From assembly GCA_018340805.1 (NCBI GenBank), contig JACMZG010001911.1:51550052-51614051 (forward strand): a stretch of 64,000 nt of DNA, written 5' to 3'. The notes beneath the pieces were generated by a model. The model saw nothing but the letters and a program-made list of their open reading frames with translations, did no database searches and was not told the origin of the DNA. Positions 36,600 through 50,000 of this stretch are shown here, one piece after another. Made by a program: the position numbers and the translations under genes. Each line of letters starts with the position of its first letter. Position 1 is the stretch's first letter. Origin of the DNA: Microvelia longipes (Eukaryota; Arthropoda; Insecta; Hemiptera; Veliidae).

Positions 36600-36796
36600 T
36601 AACTTATTAAGTAAAACGTTAAAAATGCAAATCAAAACACAAACAACAATGTGGGGGAAACCTAAATAAATGTATTAATTATAACCTTAACTCTCTCTCT
36701 CTCTCTCTTGAAAGAGGTTTCAATGAGGTTACACAGAGCCCCAAAGAGATGTTTTAGGCCTCTCAATGTAATGAGATAGGCTATGCCTTCTCTAGT
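36600..36796 (+). mobile_element. MITE family D, truncated copy
   Basis: Starts within the family (AACGTTAAAAATGCAAATCA) and runs through GGTTACACAGAGCCCC to GGCTATGCCTTCTCTAG, where it abuts the next copy in inverted orientation. Contains a (CT)n run at 36690-36707. Confidence 0.65.
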
Positions 36797-37101
36797 CATA
36801 GAGATATAGAGGGAGCATAGCCTATCTCATTAAAATAAGAGACCTGAAACATCTTTTTGCGGCTCTGTGTAACCTCGTTGAAACCTTCTTCAAGAGTAAG
36901 TTAAGGTTATAATAAATAATTTGTTTTCAGCTTTCCGCACATTGCTTGTATTTTGATTTGTATTTTTAACGTTCTACTATATAAGTTACAGTAGTTTGGT
37001 GCTGATTATTTGAGTGTTATAATAAGTGAAGGCGGTCAGGTTACTTTTTCGATGTCTCAAAACTTAACTTATAGGGACTTATTAGTTATAATATCTCTAT
37101 G
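36797..37101 (-). mobile_element. MITE family D copy, about 305 bp
   Basis: CATAGAGATATAGAG at the left end and ATAATATCTCTATG at the right end. Together with the truncated copy on its left it makes a near-palindrome centred at about 36797. Confidence 0.7.
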
Positions 37102-37495
37102 CCTCTAGTATATTGGCAATTGTGGAACCACCATTTTCCGCATCGCAATGATCGCTACGCACGCACGGACGGACGTATCATCGTTACCGCAGTATTCTGG
37201 ATGCACTTTATATCTCTATGGGTGTTGGCAATCTTAACATTTTTTTTGTCTCAATATGGCGCCAGGCGTCGAAAACTACTGGATATACCATAATAACGAT
37301 ATTTAATGGAACAACTTAATAATTACTTTATAATTATACAGAAACTTAATAATTATATAGAAACAATTTTGATTACGTACCCATATGTAAATTTTATGAT
37401 AATTTCAAAGCTGCAAAATTCATTTAAGTAACAAATAACGGATCACATCACTTAACTATACACATACCTCATACACTATAGAACGCACATAATCA
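37102..37495. other. Spacer between two MITEs, no gene
   Basis: A CpG-rich piece at about 37138-37200 (CGCTACGCACGCACGGACGG) and a 64-codon open frame at 37099-37293 have no recognisable homology. Confidence 0.4.
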
Positions 37496-37794
37496 CATCG
37501 AGATATATTACTAGAGGGGGCATAACCTATCTCAATACATTGAGAGGCCAGAAACATCATTTTAGGGCTCTCAGGTGCTCTGAATAACCTCATTAAAACC
37601 TCCTCCAAGAGTTAGTTTAGGTTAATATTAATCAATTGTTTTCGGCTTTCCGCACATTTTTTGATTTATATTTAGAACGTTCTAGAGTCTAGAGTATAAG
37701 TTACCGGTTTTTGTTCTGTTTATTTGATTATATTGATAGTCGAAGGTAAAGTGCCTGTATAATCATATTTCTTGGCACTTTATATATCTCTATG
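37496..37794 (-). mobile_element. MITE family D copy, about 299 bp
   Basis: Left end CATCGAGATATATTACTAGA and right end TATATATCTCTATG. The interior carries GGGCTCTCAGGTGCTCTG and GTTCTAGAGTC in family order. Confidence 0.7.
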
Positions 37795-38920
37795 CACAAT
37801 CAGTATTATAAATTACTAACATTTTATAAAAATCAATCATGCGTTTAGTGTTATCTTCGAAAATTAATTTCCACACTAGAGGTTACGTTATATTTTGCAG
37901 TCACAAACCGAACTCGTATATACCTTGAAAGAAATCGAAATATGAAATCTTTTTTAGTAGAACTTGATTCAAATTTCATATAATGAATTAACTAATGTTT
38001 TATACTACTAAATGAAATAATTAGAATTAAACTACATAAAAAGTAAAATCGAAGAGTCATTCACTAAAAAGACTAAAACTGTGAAATTTCAGTCTGACCA
38101 ACTGAAGAATGAAATTCTAGGATTTTTAATAAAGTAAAATCTATTTAAAGATATAAATCGAAAGGAGAGCATTCCTGTTTTGAAGATTATTTCGGCAGTG
38201 TGCCAAATAATCTTAAAATTGGTTAAATGTATAACTTAAATTCTTCTATGGTTTTTATAATAGGTACACGTAAAGCTGACAATACCAATGGCGGGAAGAC
38301 GATTGGGTGATCAAACATTTTTTTATCATAGGATTAACTTGGGAGTCTATCGAAATTATTCGATAGGTATACCTATTTGATGTTCCTAGTCTACTAAATT
38401 ATATTAGTTTACGTGTACATACCTTGCCTCTAGAAATAATGATCTCTTTTTAGTGCTTTACAGTTAATATATGTTATAATAGACCTATTTTCAGGATAAT
38501 GACTCTTTAATAATTATTTATCTCAATAAAAAAATTTTGTCTTTGACTTGTTCAATGTAAAATATTTTAGGCTTCTTAATTTATTAAAAAGTTGTCCAGA
38601 AACTTAAGTTTTAAAATTTTTAATTTCATTTTAATTCTTCATTTATTTTTTCTGTTTTCATTAATTTGTGCTTATTATACTTTATTTTCTTTTTAATGAT
38701 TATTTCTCTTACTATTTCCCTATTATTGGTCCTATATTTGGATATCAGTATATCACTTATCAGCTTTATCCTTAAGTGATTATTTTATTAGTTAATTCAA
38801 CTTACCTTTCTGAATAATTATTATCTCTTTACTTATATCTTTATCATAAATATTAATACCTATAAATGGCAGAATAATAGTATTTTATTTATTAAAATAT
38901 CTAAGTGTCTTTCTTTATTT
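37795..38920. other. AT-rich spacer, nothing recognised
   Basis: No coding frame or repeat structure recognised beyond a small hairpin near 38350-38375 (TCGATAGGTATACCTAT). Confidence 0.5.
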
Positions 38921-39202
38921 GACACAATATAATCGTGTGAGAGACAACAAGAAAATGTAACAAGCGAAATGCAATGCTACGTCTGGGAACTGTTCCATCA
39001 TTCGACATTTGTCATCATTGATGGCTCGTCATAATGTCATGTCCCACTCTGTTTCGTTACATCTAACTCATCAGGGCTCCGACAGAGCCTGAACTCACTG
39101 TGGCCTTCAATTAATTCCGAAGAATATAATGTGAAGTATTTACATTCTCTTGCACAATTATACTGTGTCAACTATTCATGTTTTGCAAAACTCGGTAGTA
39201 TC
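38921..39202. mobile_element. Foldback element, family A copy 4
   Basis: Starts GACACAATATAATCG and runs through GTCCCACTCTGTTTCG and CTCCGACAGAGCC. It ends TCTTGCACAATTATACTGTG, then CATGTTTTGCAAAACTCGG and TAGTATC, the outer terminus seen in copy 3. The outer left terminus is missing. Confidence 0.7.
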
Positions 39203-39330
39203 AAATGATATATGTCTTTCTTTATCATTATTGTGTCTAAGATTTTATTAATTTGAATTATTTAAAAAAAACTTTATCTTTTTTTAAGTACTCTTATAAT
39301 TTGTTACAAAGTTTTCTACTCTTTTTTTAA

Positions 39331-39637
39331 TGCTTAAACCCGTAGGGTCATTTTAGCGTTTTCCCCTCACTCAACTAATTAACCCCTGAGTTTGTACACT
39401 TCCAATCATCTAGGAAGCACCCCCTCCGTACATGGTGGCGCATACGACTACTTCATCTAGCCCAACCAGACTCCATCCAAACTCACTGCTCTGGCTAGTG
39501 CTTGCGACTAGTTCACTGTGTGCTTGTTACTTCTTGTCTTACTAGCTCCTCTGATCACATTAGTCTTACTTGGCCTCGTCCTCGACCTCCAGGTCGAAAG
39601 GCGAGCACTCTAACACTGAGCTACCGGACTCGGTATA
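39331..39637 (-). repeat. tRNA-derived SINE
   Basis: On the minus strand the head reads CCGGTAGCTCAGTGTTAGAG then TGCTCGCC, an A-box/D-arm of a tRNA, followed by TTTCGACCTGGAGGTCGAGG in place of the anticodon arm. The body (GGTTGGGCTAGATGAA, CCATGTACGGAG, CCTAGATGATTG) recurs in two copies at 60.1-60.5 kb. The B box is worn. Pol III transcription would start at the 39637 end. Confidence 0.7.
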
Positions 39638-41020
39638 TTAACGGATATAAATATAAAACATGTTTTTATATTAAACTGCGATCAAAATATTTGTTTAATA
39701 GTAAATATAATATTAAACAAAAAATATCACTTCATAGGACAAAGGTTGGAAAACAGCATTTTATCAGTTAATTTAAGTACTTTTTACAACTAATTTAATG
39801 CAAAACATTGTAATCTTTTGAGTTTGTGCAAGTTAAAATTATTCAAAAGTAAAATTAATTAACAATAAATAAAATAAAACACTATATTGAGATTTTCACC
39901 TTATCAGTTTATTTAAAAACTCGTGACAATATTTAAAAGGTTTTCTTCAATGAGAGAGCAATTTTAGTGAGCTCAAACACCTTTTAAATTAATTCAAATA
40001 AATTGCTTCAAGAAAAATTTTTAAGTTTAAGTATCGAAGATAAGAAAATATTAAGAACTCCATATACAAACCATAATGTTGATCACCCTTTCGTTGTCAA
40101 TTTCTTTTCAGCACGGTGGCGCTGCTATGGTCTTTAAATTGCGAATGGATTTGATAAATTATGTTAAAATTTAGCATGAATTTACCCCTTCTTACAACAA
40201 ACAAGTATTTGTAGTTTGTTGTAAAGGTTTTAAAGTTTTTTTCTAGTATCAATGTCAGCTGTTTATATGTACCTACTTATTTCATAAATGTAAAGTATTT
40301 AGAAGCTTGTTGAGCTCTTTGCTATGAATATAAACTTGTTTTCCTTCTTTCTGAGCAGGAGAAAACCTTAGCTTTCTCCAGACATAGATGAGAGGCAAGG
40401 TTCTGAAGTACCCTCAAAAGAATGATAAAGTTAAAATAAATGAAATGGAGGAGGAAAGGGGGTGTAATTAGAAAAATAATTCAAAAATTCAAACCAGAAA
40501 GCTCACTATTGTGCAGTGAAAAATCTGAGTAATAAACAAGGCAAGAGATCTTAAAATGAAATTTTTATAATATCAGTATTAATTAAAGAGAGAATTTTAT
40601 CCAAGCGAGTTCAGTAAATTAATTAATATTTTACCATACAAAGAAGGAAAATCAATTGATTGTTTTCTAGTATTCCTATTTATAAAGACATTACAAAGAT
40701 GTAATCATTCATACCTATCGCACTATCCATACATTTTCCCAATAGGAAAAGAAATTTTGAAAACATGCTAATAAGAATTTGCTATGGTTGATACTTACCA
40801 TAGGAATACATTAGTTCAGGCAAAGGAAAACAGAAAAAAAAATTAAATCTAAATTTATTAATAAAAATTTTCCTACATGCAACAACATCCTCTTTTAAAA
40901 AATCCACATTAAATACATTTATTAAAAAAAAAACAATAATCACTTCATTAATATAAACCCTAAAAAAAAGAAAAACAATAATAGGATATGTATTGAACAC
41001 GAGAGAGTGCAATTCAGACT
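39638..41020. other. AT-rich region downstream of ktu, no gene
   Basis: Contains an inverted repeat with arms TTACAACAAAC at about 40192-40225. No coding signal. Confidence 0.45.
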
Positions 41021-41026
41021 TTTATT
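41021..41026 (-). terminator. Possible poly(A) signal AATAAA of ktu
   Basis: AATAAA on the minus strand lies 10 bases past the ktu stop codon. The 3' UTR would be unusually short, so later signals may be used instead. Confidence 0.4.
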
Positions 41027-41035
41027 TAATTTTCA

Positions 41036-41354
41036 CTATGCTTCATTGATATAGGAATTTATTTTGGCAGTATTAGCCGATTTACGGTGATTTTTCTTTC
41101 CTTTCCTTCTGTGTGATTTAGAAGATGGAGTTTCTGGAACAACAGGCTGACTGCCGTCATCAGACTCAGAAGTTTCGGAAATATCTGAAACTTCTGATTG
41201 AGATAAGTCCGAAACTTCAGAGACTTCAAATTCAGAAACTTCTGATTCAGAAATGCTTCTTTCACTTTCAGAATTTCTTCTTTCTTGAGATCGTTTCTTG
41301 TTCCTTGCTTTCCTTTGATTCTTCTTCCTTTGACCAAGTATACTAGAATTTATC
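41036..41354 (-). CDS. ktu: ktu exon 5, C-terminal tail
   Basis: Acceptor ATATTTACAG| is followed by G, which completes the Arg codon from exon 4, then INSSILGQRKKNQRKARNKK, the conserved Kintoun tail. A Ser/Glu-rich stretch follows (SESERSISESEVSEFEVSEV), then basic KSHRRKGKKNHRKS and the stop TAG at 41036-41038. 105 codons plus stop. The intron before it is 4.2 kb, the longest of the gene. Confidence 0.9.
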
Positions 41355-43973
41355 CTGTAAATATATAATTAAAATCAAAACATCATATCAAATCATCACC
41401 AGCTACCTCCTTAATGTGGCAACTAAGGAGAATAGTAAATAAAATGCAACCTCAATTAGTGATATGAATCTACACAGCTAATGTCTGACCAAAGATCCAA
41501 TGAGGAAGATGCATAAATTTTAACCATAGTTTTTTTGTTTTTCTAGGTAAATTGAAGTAAGAAAAAAATGTATTTCAAAGAAAAAAATTAAAGTATTAAT
41601 TGTACAAATTTTTATAACAAATTAAAAAAAATTTAAAAAGGTAAGACAAATGATGATATTATTGCTTAGAATTGGTGTAAATAGTTATTATTTTATTAGT
41701 CTGCACTATCTTTTGTAAAAAATCAAGTGCGTAATTGCAGGTTTAAAATTATTTTTGTTCAAAATAAGTTTGTACACATATCATCTTACATTTGGGACGA
41801 GTAAATCCAATTTCGCGTTGAGATTACTAAAACAAAAGCTCTATTGATGCCTTTTTTATTAAAGTTAGTACACATTAATTAAAGAATAACTATTTTCTCA
41901 AATTCAATGTAATAATTTCATAAATTAAACGAAAAGAAGAGTGAACAACAATCATTTAAAAAAGCATAAATATAATTAAAATATTATAATTAAGAAGTTG
42001 AAATACATTGATAACACATAAATTATTGTTATCACATGTGATAAGAGTGATTTCCCGCCAGAACTTGAGGTTACTAAAAAAACTGTGAAGCGGTTTTGCA
42101 AAGAAAAAGCAGCTAGAGTCTGAAAATAAAAGGTATGTTAAATAACAAATTATAACCACGAAAAGTTTTAAATAAATCCGCTGTGGTGCGATACGGTCTT
42201 GCCTAGAACAACACGCCCCAACAACAACAGTAAATTTTAAAAATTAATATTTAAAATTTACTGTTATTGAGTGTTCCTATTATTTTAAAATAATTGGAAC
42301 ACTCTAAAAAAAATGTAAATGCTATTATTCATTAAATGTAGAATATTTTTAAATAAAAATATATTTGGCAAACATGCATCTTCCTCATTCAGAGCAATTA
42401 CCTGTTGATCCTCAGAAGTATTATATAAAGACAAAATTAGGAAAAGTCCAAAGATTAGCATTATTGGGCATTTTCGGGGTGTATGAAATCTACTCCCTCG
42501 GCTGCCCTTAACATAATTCTTAAGCTAACTCCCCTAGATGTTTGAATCAAGATAATAGCCATGGTGGTCTGTCTAAGACTATAAACTAACAGGTGGTGGA
42601 AAGATAAAGAAAATGTTAACATTAAATGTTGTTGTAAGAAAGAGCTTAAGGTGCATGGTAGGCATCTTGACCAGCCATTGCTAGCAACAGACTCATTTAT
42701 ATAAAATTAAGTTTAAGGCAGAGCCATTGGGCCCTTCCTGTTAAGGTTAAATTGAGGAGGAGACGACAGATTTATTTTTGGGCAAGGGAGAAGCATAAGC
42801 TAGAAAAAGGTTTAGTATCTTTGGACCAGCCACTCTTCCATAAATCTCACCAAATCACTCTTTATCTTTGGACGTGGTGACACTTCCATAAACAGATGTT
42901 TTGATGTTAATTAATGATTCAGATAGGTTTAAAGAGAGTATATGCTTTATCAGGTAGAAGCTGAGGATGTTCTTGGGGCAGGCAAAAAGTGTATCAGTGA
43001 CACATGCTAAGATCTAGGATCTTCCACTCCTTTACTACTATATTACACTATCCGTATTACTGTAAGTTAGACTAGTATTGAAAATGAGATCGAAATTGGC
43101 TTGTTAATTAGTCACCAAAGCACCCCTTATATTCTAAATGGGAAAGAACTCCAAGAAGAGTTAAAACAAATCGGGTATGGGGTACCTCGAAACTTTTCAT
43201 CATCACATCAGATTTGCTACGCCGAATTTTGACTCAATTTGATTATTTTCTGATTCTTAACAATTTATTAAAGATGGCTCTGGATAACACAAAATAAACA
43301 TTGTATACTTTTTGCCAATAAGAACTTGTATATTGTTAAAAAAAAAACAATTTATTAAAAATTGAACTAATGCAGATAATAAGATGGAACTTGGCACATA
43401 TGTAAGTCCTATACATGGCTAAACAAGTGCCAAATCTCAATCTGATCACATAATTTTTCAGTGTTTAAAGATATTTTGAAATATTTGCTGAGTCCATTAT
43501 TATGGGTTAATGACGTAATAATTTTATTTCATAATTATTTGATATTCGTACAAAGTTTCAACTCTCAAGCATAAATACACTAGGAGCTACGATGATAACA
43601 AACATACACACAAACAGACAACTTTAAGAAATCAAATGAGAAGGCCTTATTAACGCCTGAAACAGATAATTCTGGTGTCATCCAGGTTTTGGATTTTTTG
43701 CTAACTCAATACTTTTCCTATATACCTACGGTGAAAAATGATAATGTGTTGTAATTGGTCATCCTAATCAAAAGTTTCAATCGGCACAACTAATTTTAAC
43801 AAGTCATTTTCAGGGTAAACATTGATAGATACATAAAATTTTGAAAGTTGGTTTTTTTTTTTCTTGCAGAACCTTTCCGGTATACTTATTACTTGGATTC
43901 CTACTTAAAACAATTACGCAGGTTGGTTATCTGAGAAGATAATACCAGGCGAAATTATGATTTAGACATACAT

Positions 43974-44013
<40 letters not shown>

Positions 44014-44032
44014 TTATATATATATAATATAT

Positions 44033-44066
<34 letters not shown>

Positions 44067-47000
44067 ATATATATATATTATATATATTATATATATAATA
44101 CATTTTTTAAATTCAAAGGGAGCCACTTTCCATTTAAAACATGCAAAATGCTTGGGTAACAACTTAATGCCCCCAGTCTCATTATCAGTAATAGTTCAAC
44201 CAGGTTCCCCCCTGGTTCAATTTTTATCTAATGATTTGTATACATGATTTTGAAAAACTCATGTAAAATGTGGAAAATTGTCCAATTAAGGTGAAGGCAT
44301 AAGCTAAATTTCAATAATGAGTAATAAATGACAAACATAAACATTAAGATATATATTAGATATAAGTAAATAATAAATTGTAAAGAAATAACTTTAAATT
44401 TTAATTGCTCTTGAAAGTAAATACAACAGTATTATATAATAATAATGCCTGTTTAGAGCCTTGCGGCTCATCAGGGATACCCCCTGAGGGAACAACCTCA
44501 GGTGGTTATAGCAACCGTTACGCTCAAAGTGTATTCTAAAGTTAAATAGATAATTTATCTAAACAATAATGTTCTAGAAACTGAGAGCGTAACCTGGGTG
44601 CGAACCCAGACCTATGTGGTGTCAAAGGTGTAAAGACTAAAGACCGTGTAAAGACTAACGCTCTAACAACCTTGGCCACGGAGGCGGCCAATACAACAGT
44701 ATTAACAAAAGAAAATGATTATCATAACTTTACTGATCTTACAAGTAGAGATAATTATAATAATAACATTGAACATATGTATTAGTATTATTTTTAACAG
44801 TGTCAGGGTTATACCCTCCTTACCTGATTTTCTATACCATCCTATAAAAAAATACTGTACCAACCACAAAATAAATAATTAATAATAATAAAACCTAGGA
44901 ACTTTAAATTATTTATTATGACAAAATATAAGTTCGCCTTCATTGAATCTAGTTTTTTTTACTTCAGGGTTTCACTGTAAATCAAAAAATGATTTGATTA
45001 AATTTAAGAAATAAATAGAAGAAACATCCCGAAAACCACTTTTTATTAGGATAGGATAGACAGAACCATTAAAATAGTTACTACTGACATAAGCTGAGAG
45101 AGCATAGTAAGTAAAAGCCCTTTAAATAATACAATTAGGTAGTTTAGTTATCTAGTTAAAAAACTAAGTAGCATTGAGCTGTTATTTAAATCAATCAGCC
45201 TTTTAGCATGTTTTAATTATTTAATTTAAATTATACAATTTTAATCATTTAAAATTAGAGGTCCCAATAAAGTTTTTCAAACTTATCTTAATATATTACA
45301 AACACATTCACTTAATTTTGTGCCAAATTTGAAATGAGTGATAAAAATAGCACAGTAAATTTGATAATCAGACAAGCAAACTACAGAAAGTGTTTAAGAG
45401 TTTTGACAATATTTTAAAACCTTAAAAGCCGAACTCAATTAAAATATTATCTTAGAAGAGCAAACTCCATGACCTCAATCTCATTTTTCCTATGTAAATG
45501 TGGTAAAATGTTAGGAGCCACTATTTATCGAAATAACAGCAAACAAGAAATTACCTGTAAACTTTCTTAGAGATAGTTTCACTGAAACGGACTTGCTTCT
45601 TGACATGTCCGTGTTCACAAGGTGAACCACATCCGCACCCATCCTCAGATTCCATAGATAATGAAAATCCATTGTAATCATTAGCACTGGACTCTGATAA
45701 ACTTCTTGTATCTTTCAGTATACTTCTCCTTCGAATCTGAACGTAAAAAAAACTTATATAAAGAATAAAAATTAAGAATAATGTTGATAACAACAAAGTA
45801 TTAATTTTATAAAAGTCTTATGTTGTAAAAAAAAAAAACACCAAAGAACCTTGTTACCAATGAATTTGTACTCCTTAGTTACAAAAGACAATATAAAATA
45901 ACAACATATGAATGAATTGTACACATTTTAAGCTACAGAACACATAGAACATGACACAGGAAGAATCATCATAGTCTCTGTAGTTCAAAATACTGCCATA
46001 AGTTGTATATTGTGCAAATAACTGAGTGGAACAAGATGCAGGGGAATCCCAAAAATATGACACCTTGTTTAGACGCCAATCATTACACTACAAATAATTC
46101 TACAAGCCTCTGTGCACCCAATTTTTTACAGTACAATAAAAAAACCTCACCTGGCGCATGAAATTAGTTGAAGTATGTGACTTAACTCAGAAGTTTGTGG
46201 GGACCACAGTAATCACAGGTGTAGGTATGTTTAACGAATAATTATAATCAGTGATAACAAAAAGCAATATAAAGAGTACAATACCCTTTAAATAGTATCC
46301 AGTGACTCCCACAGATTAACCTTTGTTTCGCTTCCTTCAATAATTTTTACTCAAACTGAGGGATAACTTTACTCAAAACTTACTAACAGTTATAAAAAAA
46401 TGTAATGTAATGTGTAAATCGTATATCATCGACAAACATACAGGATAATACGAGGGCATATATATTTTTTTGTCAAATTAATTTAATAAACTGCGAACAA
46501 AGGAGTATCATAGTCTATTGATACTTCTTTGTCAAGTATGTGATTTAACAAGGGAAAATCACTTAACATTGGTTTTTCAAATAACGTTTGTTTTTTGGTG
46601 ATGTACGATGTACAGATTTTGTTAAATTTAAATAATTTCTAGAGAGGTTTGAGTGAAGTTGTCCCTCTGAAAGCTGTAAAAAAGGAAACCCAAAAGGTTT
46701 AACCATAATCAATCAATGGGATTCACTGGATACCATATTAAGTATTTTAGCTTCTAAATGTATATAATTTGTAAAAATGAATGAGAAAATATCTTACAAT
46801 TGGTATTGGTAAGGCACAGGCAGATTCGGAATGTGTTCTCCGTATTTTCTTATCTTTTTTAGGCAAAGTATTGCTAGCATCTGCTTTACTAGGCACTTCA
46901 TCAACACTAGACTACAAAAATGGAAATAAATAACAAAAGAATTAATGAAATTACAGTACAATATTGAGCTATATATAAATCAAAGAATAAAAAAAAAGGA

Positions 47001-50000
47001 TTTATTTAGGTAAATAAGGTATAGGTGTCCAAGAGCAATCTGAGTAGGGTTGCCAGACAAACCGGTTTGCCAGGATTGTCCTGGTTTTTTATGTCAAATC
47101 CTAGTGTCCAGAACAGACTTTTTTGGACACTTCATTGTCCTGGTTTTTAAGAATAAGAACCTTGTTTATTTTTTTTGGGGGGGGGAGACATTGACGTCCC
47201 GAATTTGTTTAGAAAATGTGGCAACCCTACATCTATAGGCAAAACGGTTGTAGAATTAAAATATGGTTGAGGAAAATGGAGAGACTACTTTTGAAGACAA
47301 CTTTGAAAACTTGATAAGCTCAAGGCCAAGTTTATATGGTATACTTCCATTTTAAAGATAATAAAAAAATGAAAGTAATTCATTGATGTGTATATAGACT
47401 TATTTCTCAGTTATTAACATAGCTGTAATTGCGATGTAAATTATAGCTTTATTGTTGGCTTAATAAATATAAACTTAAGTTTTAGAATACTTAAGTGTTA
47501 ATAAATATACTAAACTTATAAAATGAAATGTCAGAACATTACAGGTGAGTAAACAACATTAAAAAAATTACTTTAAGAATCATATCAATATTTATCGGGA
47601 TAAACTATCTACATAATAAATCAATCTAAAGATAAGTGATGAGTTTTAAGATTTAAAATTTAAATTTTGAATGCTATCAAACCCAAATTAAAATTAAATC
47701 TGGACAGAAAATTGTTTTCTTTGAGTTAACTTCTTATAATCCGTTAAATTTAAGATATTGCATAATATAAACATGCAAATTTATATATCTAGTTGTTTCA
47801 ATTTTTTTTTAAAAACATCATAAACCATTTCTGTAACTGGTATTACATGCCAAGTTTAAACCTAAATTTACAAAACCTTTAAAAATTTGCTGAAAGGGAT
47901 CAATTTCTAATCAAAATGCAGTATTGGCCTGAGAGATAAATGTTCAGCTATGAAAACACAAACATCTTCATAAACAAAATCTTGATGATGAAGAAAAAGG
48001 TATACTATCTGTTTCTTAATTTGAAAACCCAAAAACTAAAGTTTTTAAACTCCCAATTATTATCAACAACATTGTAGTTTTTTTTACAATACTTACTTGA
48101 TTACATTGAGGTTGAACTTCTTCTTCATCTTCACAGTCATCGCTGTCATCTTCAACTCTAGAGTACAGGTGTAATTTGGACAGTTTCAGAACAATATCAC
48201 CTTTGCTGTCACTATTACATTCAGGCTGCAAATAAAAGTAAGTTTAAGGTCAAACAGAAGAAAAGAAACAGCAAAACATGGAGTGAAGTCTATAATTTTG
48301 TTCAGTTTTTCATAAATATGTGTTTTAAATTTTATATTTACTTTGGATGGATAAATTACGGGTAATATAAATAAATCATAACAGTGCAAAAAGGCAAATA
48401 GTATAAGATGTAAGATAAACTATATTTATTATTAGAGAACAATTGTTGGCAAATTTACATCACCATTAATTTAAGTGAAATTATAGTTTCTTGAAAAGTT
48501 TATACTTCAAATATGATTGCCTCCCATAGATCTCTGTGAGAGGAACTAGATTCCCACAGCATGTTTCAAATTTTACTGGAACGCACAGTTCATATTATAT
48601 TTAAATAGTGAATTTAACATTAAGTTTCAATAGCTTTCACTAGAAACAACACATGCCCCACTGCCAGACTAAGCTTTCCTGCTCTCGAAACCATAAGATA
48701 GATACATATTTGATATAAACTACGAGAGTCCTAAATTATGACTCAAAACCAGGTTAATTTAAGATTAGAGATCTTTTATGAGTACCTGACATCGAACAGT
48801 CTCAAAACCACTGACTGAACAACAAATTGTTTTTAACATTATCAGGCTGTTTTAATATTAGACCATTGAATAATATAACAATAACTTAAATGTACTTTAA
48901 GAAGATCCACTCTTAAAAAATTGGAAACTGGGTACCTCAGAACTTTTCCTATTCACATTGAATTCACTTCACTCATCCTCAGAAAATAAAAGTCAATAAA
49001 TTTATTTTGAAACACATTCAGACTCGCTTCGCTCATCCTCAGGCAGTTAATTCTTTCTATGATCGATGATGTTTAACTTTCATGATCCAACAAAAATCAT
49101 AGATATACTGGTCATATTGTAACAAAACTAGGTGTACTTATTTATTATATAAAGGTATACACTTGTACGAACATTCAACTCAATTAGATTATTTTCAAAT
49201 TGTTAACAATTTGATGATAATGAGATAAAACTTGGCACATAAGTTAGTGTTTTATATGGCTACATCCATTCCAGATCTCAAATTTATCGCAACATTTTTC
49301 TCTTTTATGATTTTTTCGATTTTTTTGCTGTCATTATTGCAAAGACATCATAAAGAAATTATTTTCCGAATAGCATAACTAGCTTCAACTCTCTAACATG
49401 AATACACTGGGAGCTGCAATGATAACAGACACACTTAAACACATACAGACAGACAGCATTGTGAAAACTAATCAGGAGGTCTTAAAAACACCTGAAACAG
49501 AAAATCCTGGTGACATCCCGGTTTTGGATTTTTTGACAAATACAATCTTTGTCCTATATTCCTACAGTATAAATGAGTATATAATATTTATACCGTAGGT
49601 ATATAGGAAAAGTAAAAAGATTGGATAGTCAGTAAACTGACTAACAGTTTGCAGCAATAAATGATTGGTGCAAGCATGTATTTTGGGGTGGTAGGGGACA
49701 ACACTTAAACAATACTTTACAACTAGAGACATCCTAAACAACAGGGATACTTATACTCCATCTATTATAACTAGTCCCATATTGTAACTCCCCAGATAAT
49801 TCATACATGACTTCAATTCACATATAAATAAAATGTCAATACATGAAGTTGTAATTGGATTTACGAGCTAAAATAATTCTCCTATAATAGTTATTATAAT
49901 AATAATAATAATAATTATTATTATTATTATTATTATATTATTCAATATTAGTAATAGTAATATTATTCAATAGGAGTACAAACCAATGGAGGGACATAAG

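Noticed and set aside
37099..37293. 64-codon plus-strand frame after a family D MITE
   Set aside because: Starts inside the MITE terminus and matches nothing recognised. No splice context.
41059..41346. Open frames on both strands over ktu exon 5
   Set aside because: They are shadows of the true exon 5 frame, which is fixed by the NSSILGQRKKNQ motif and the splice phase.
44445..44697. Functional tRNA gene
   Set aside because: A and B boxes are present, but the anticodon region is rearranged and the acceptor stem does not pair, so it is a SINE. The tRNA-like pieces at 1380, 39600 and 53040 also fail.
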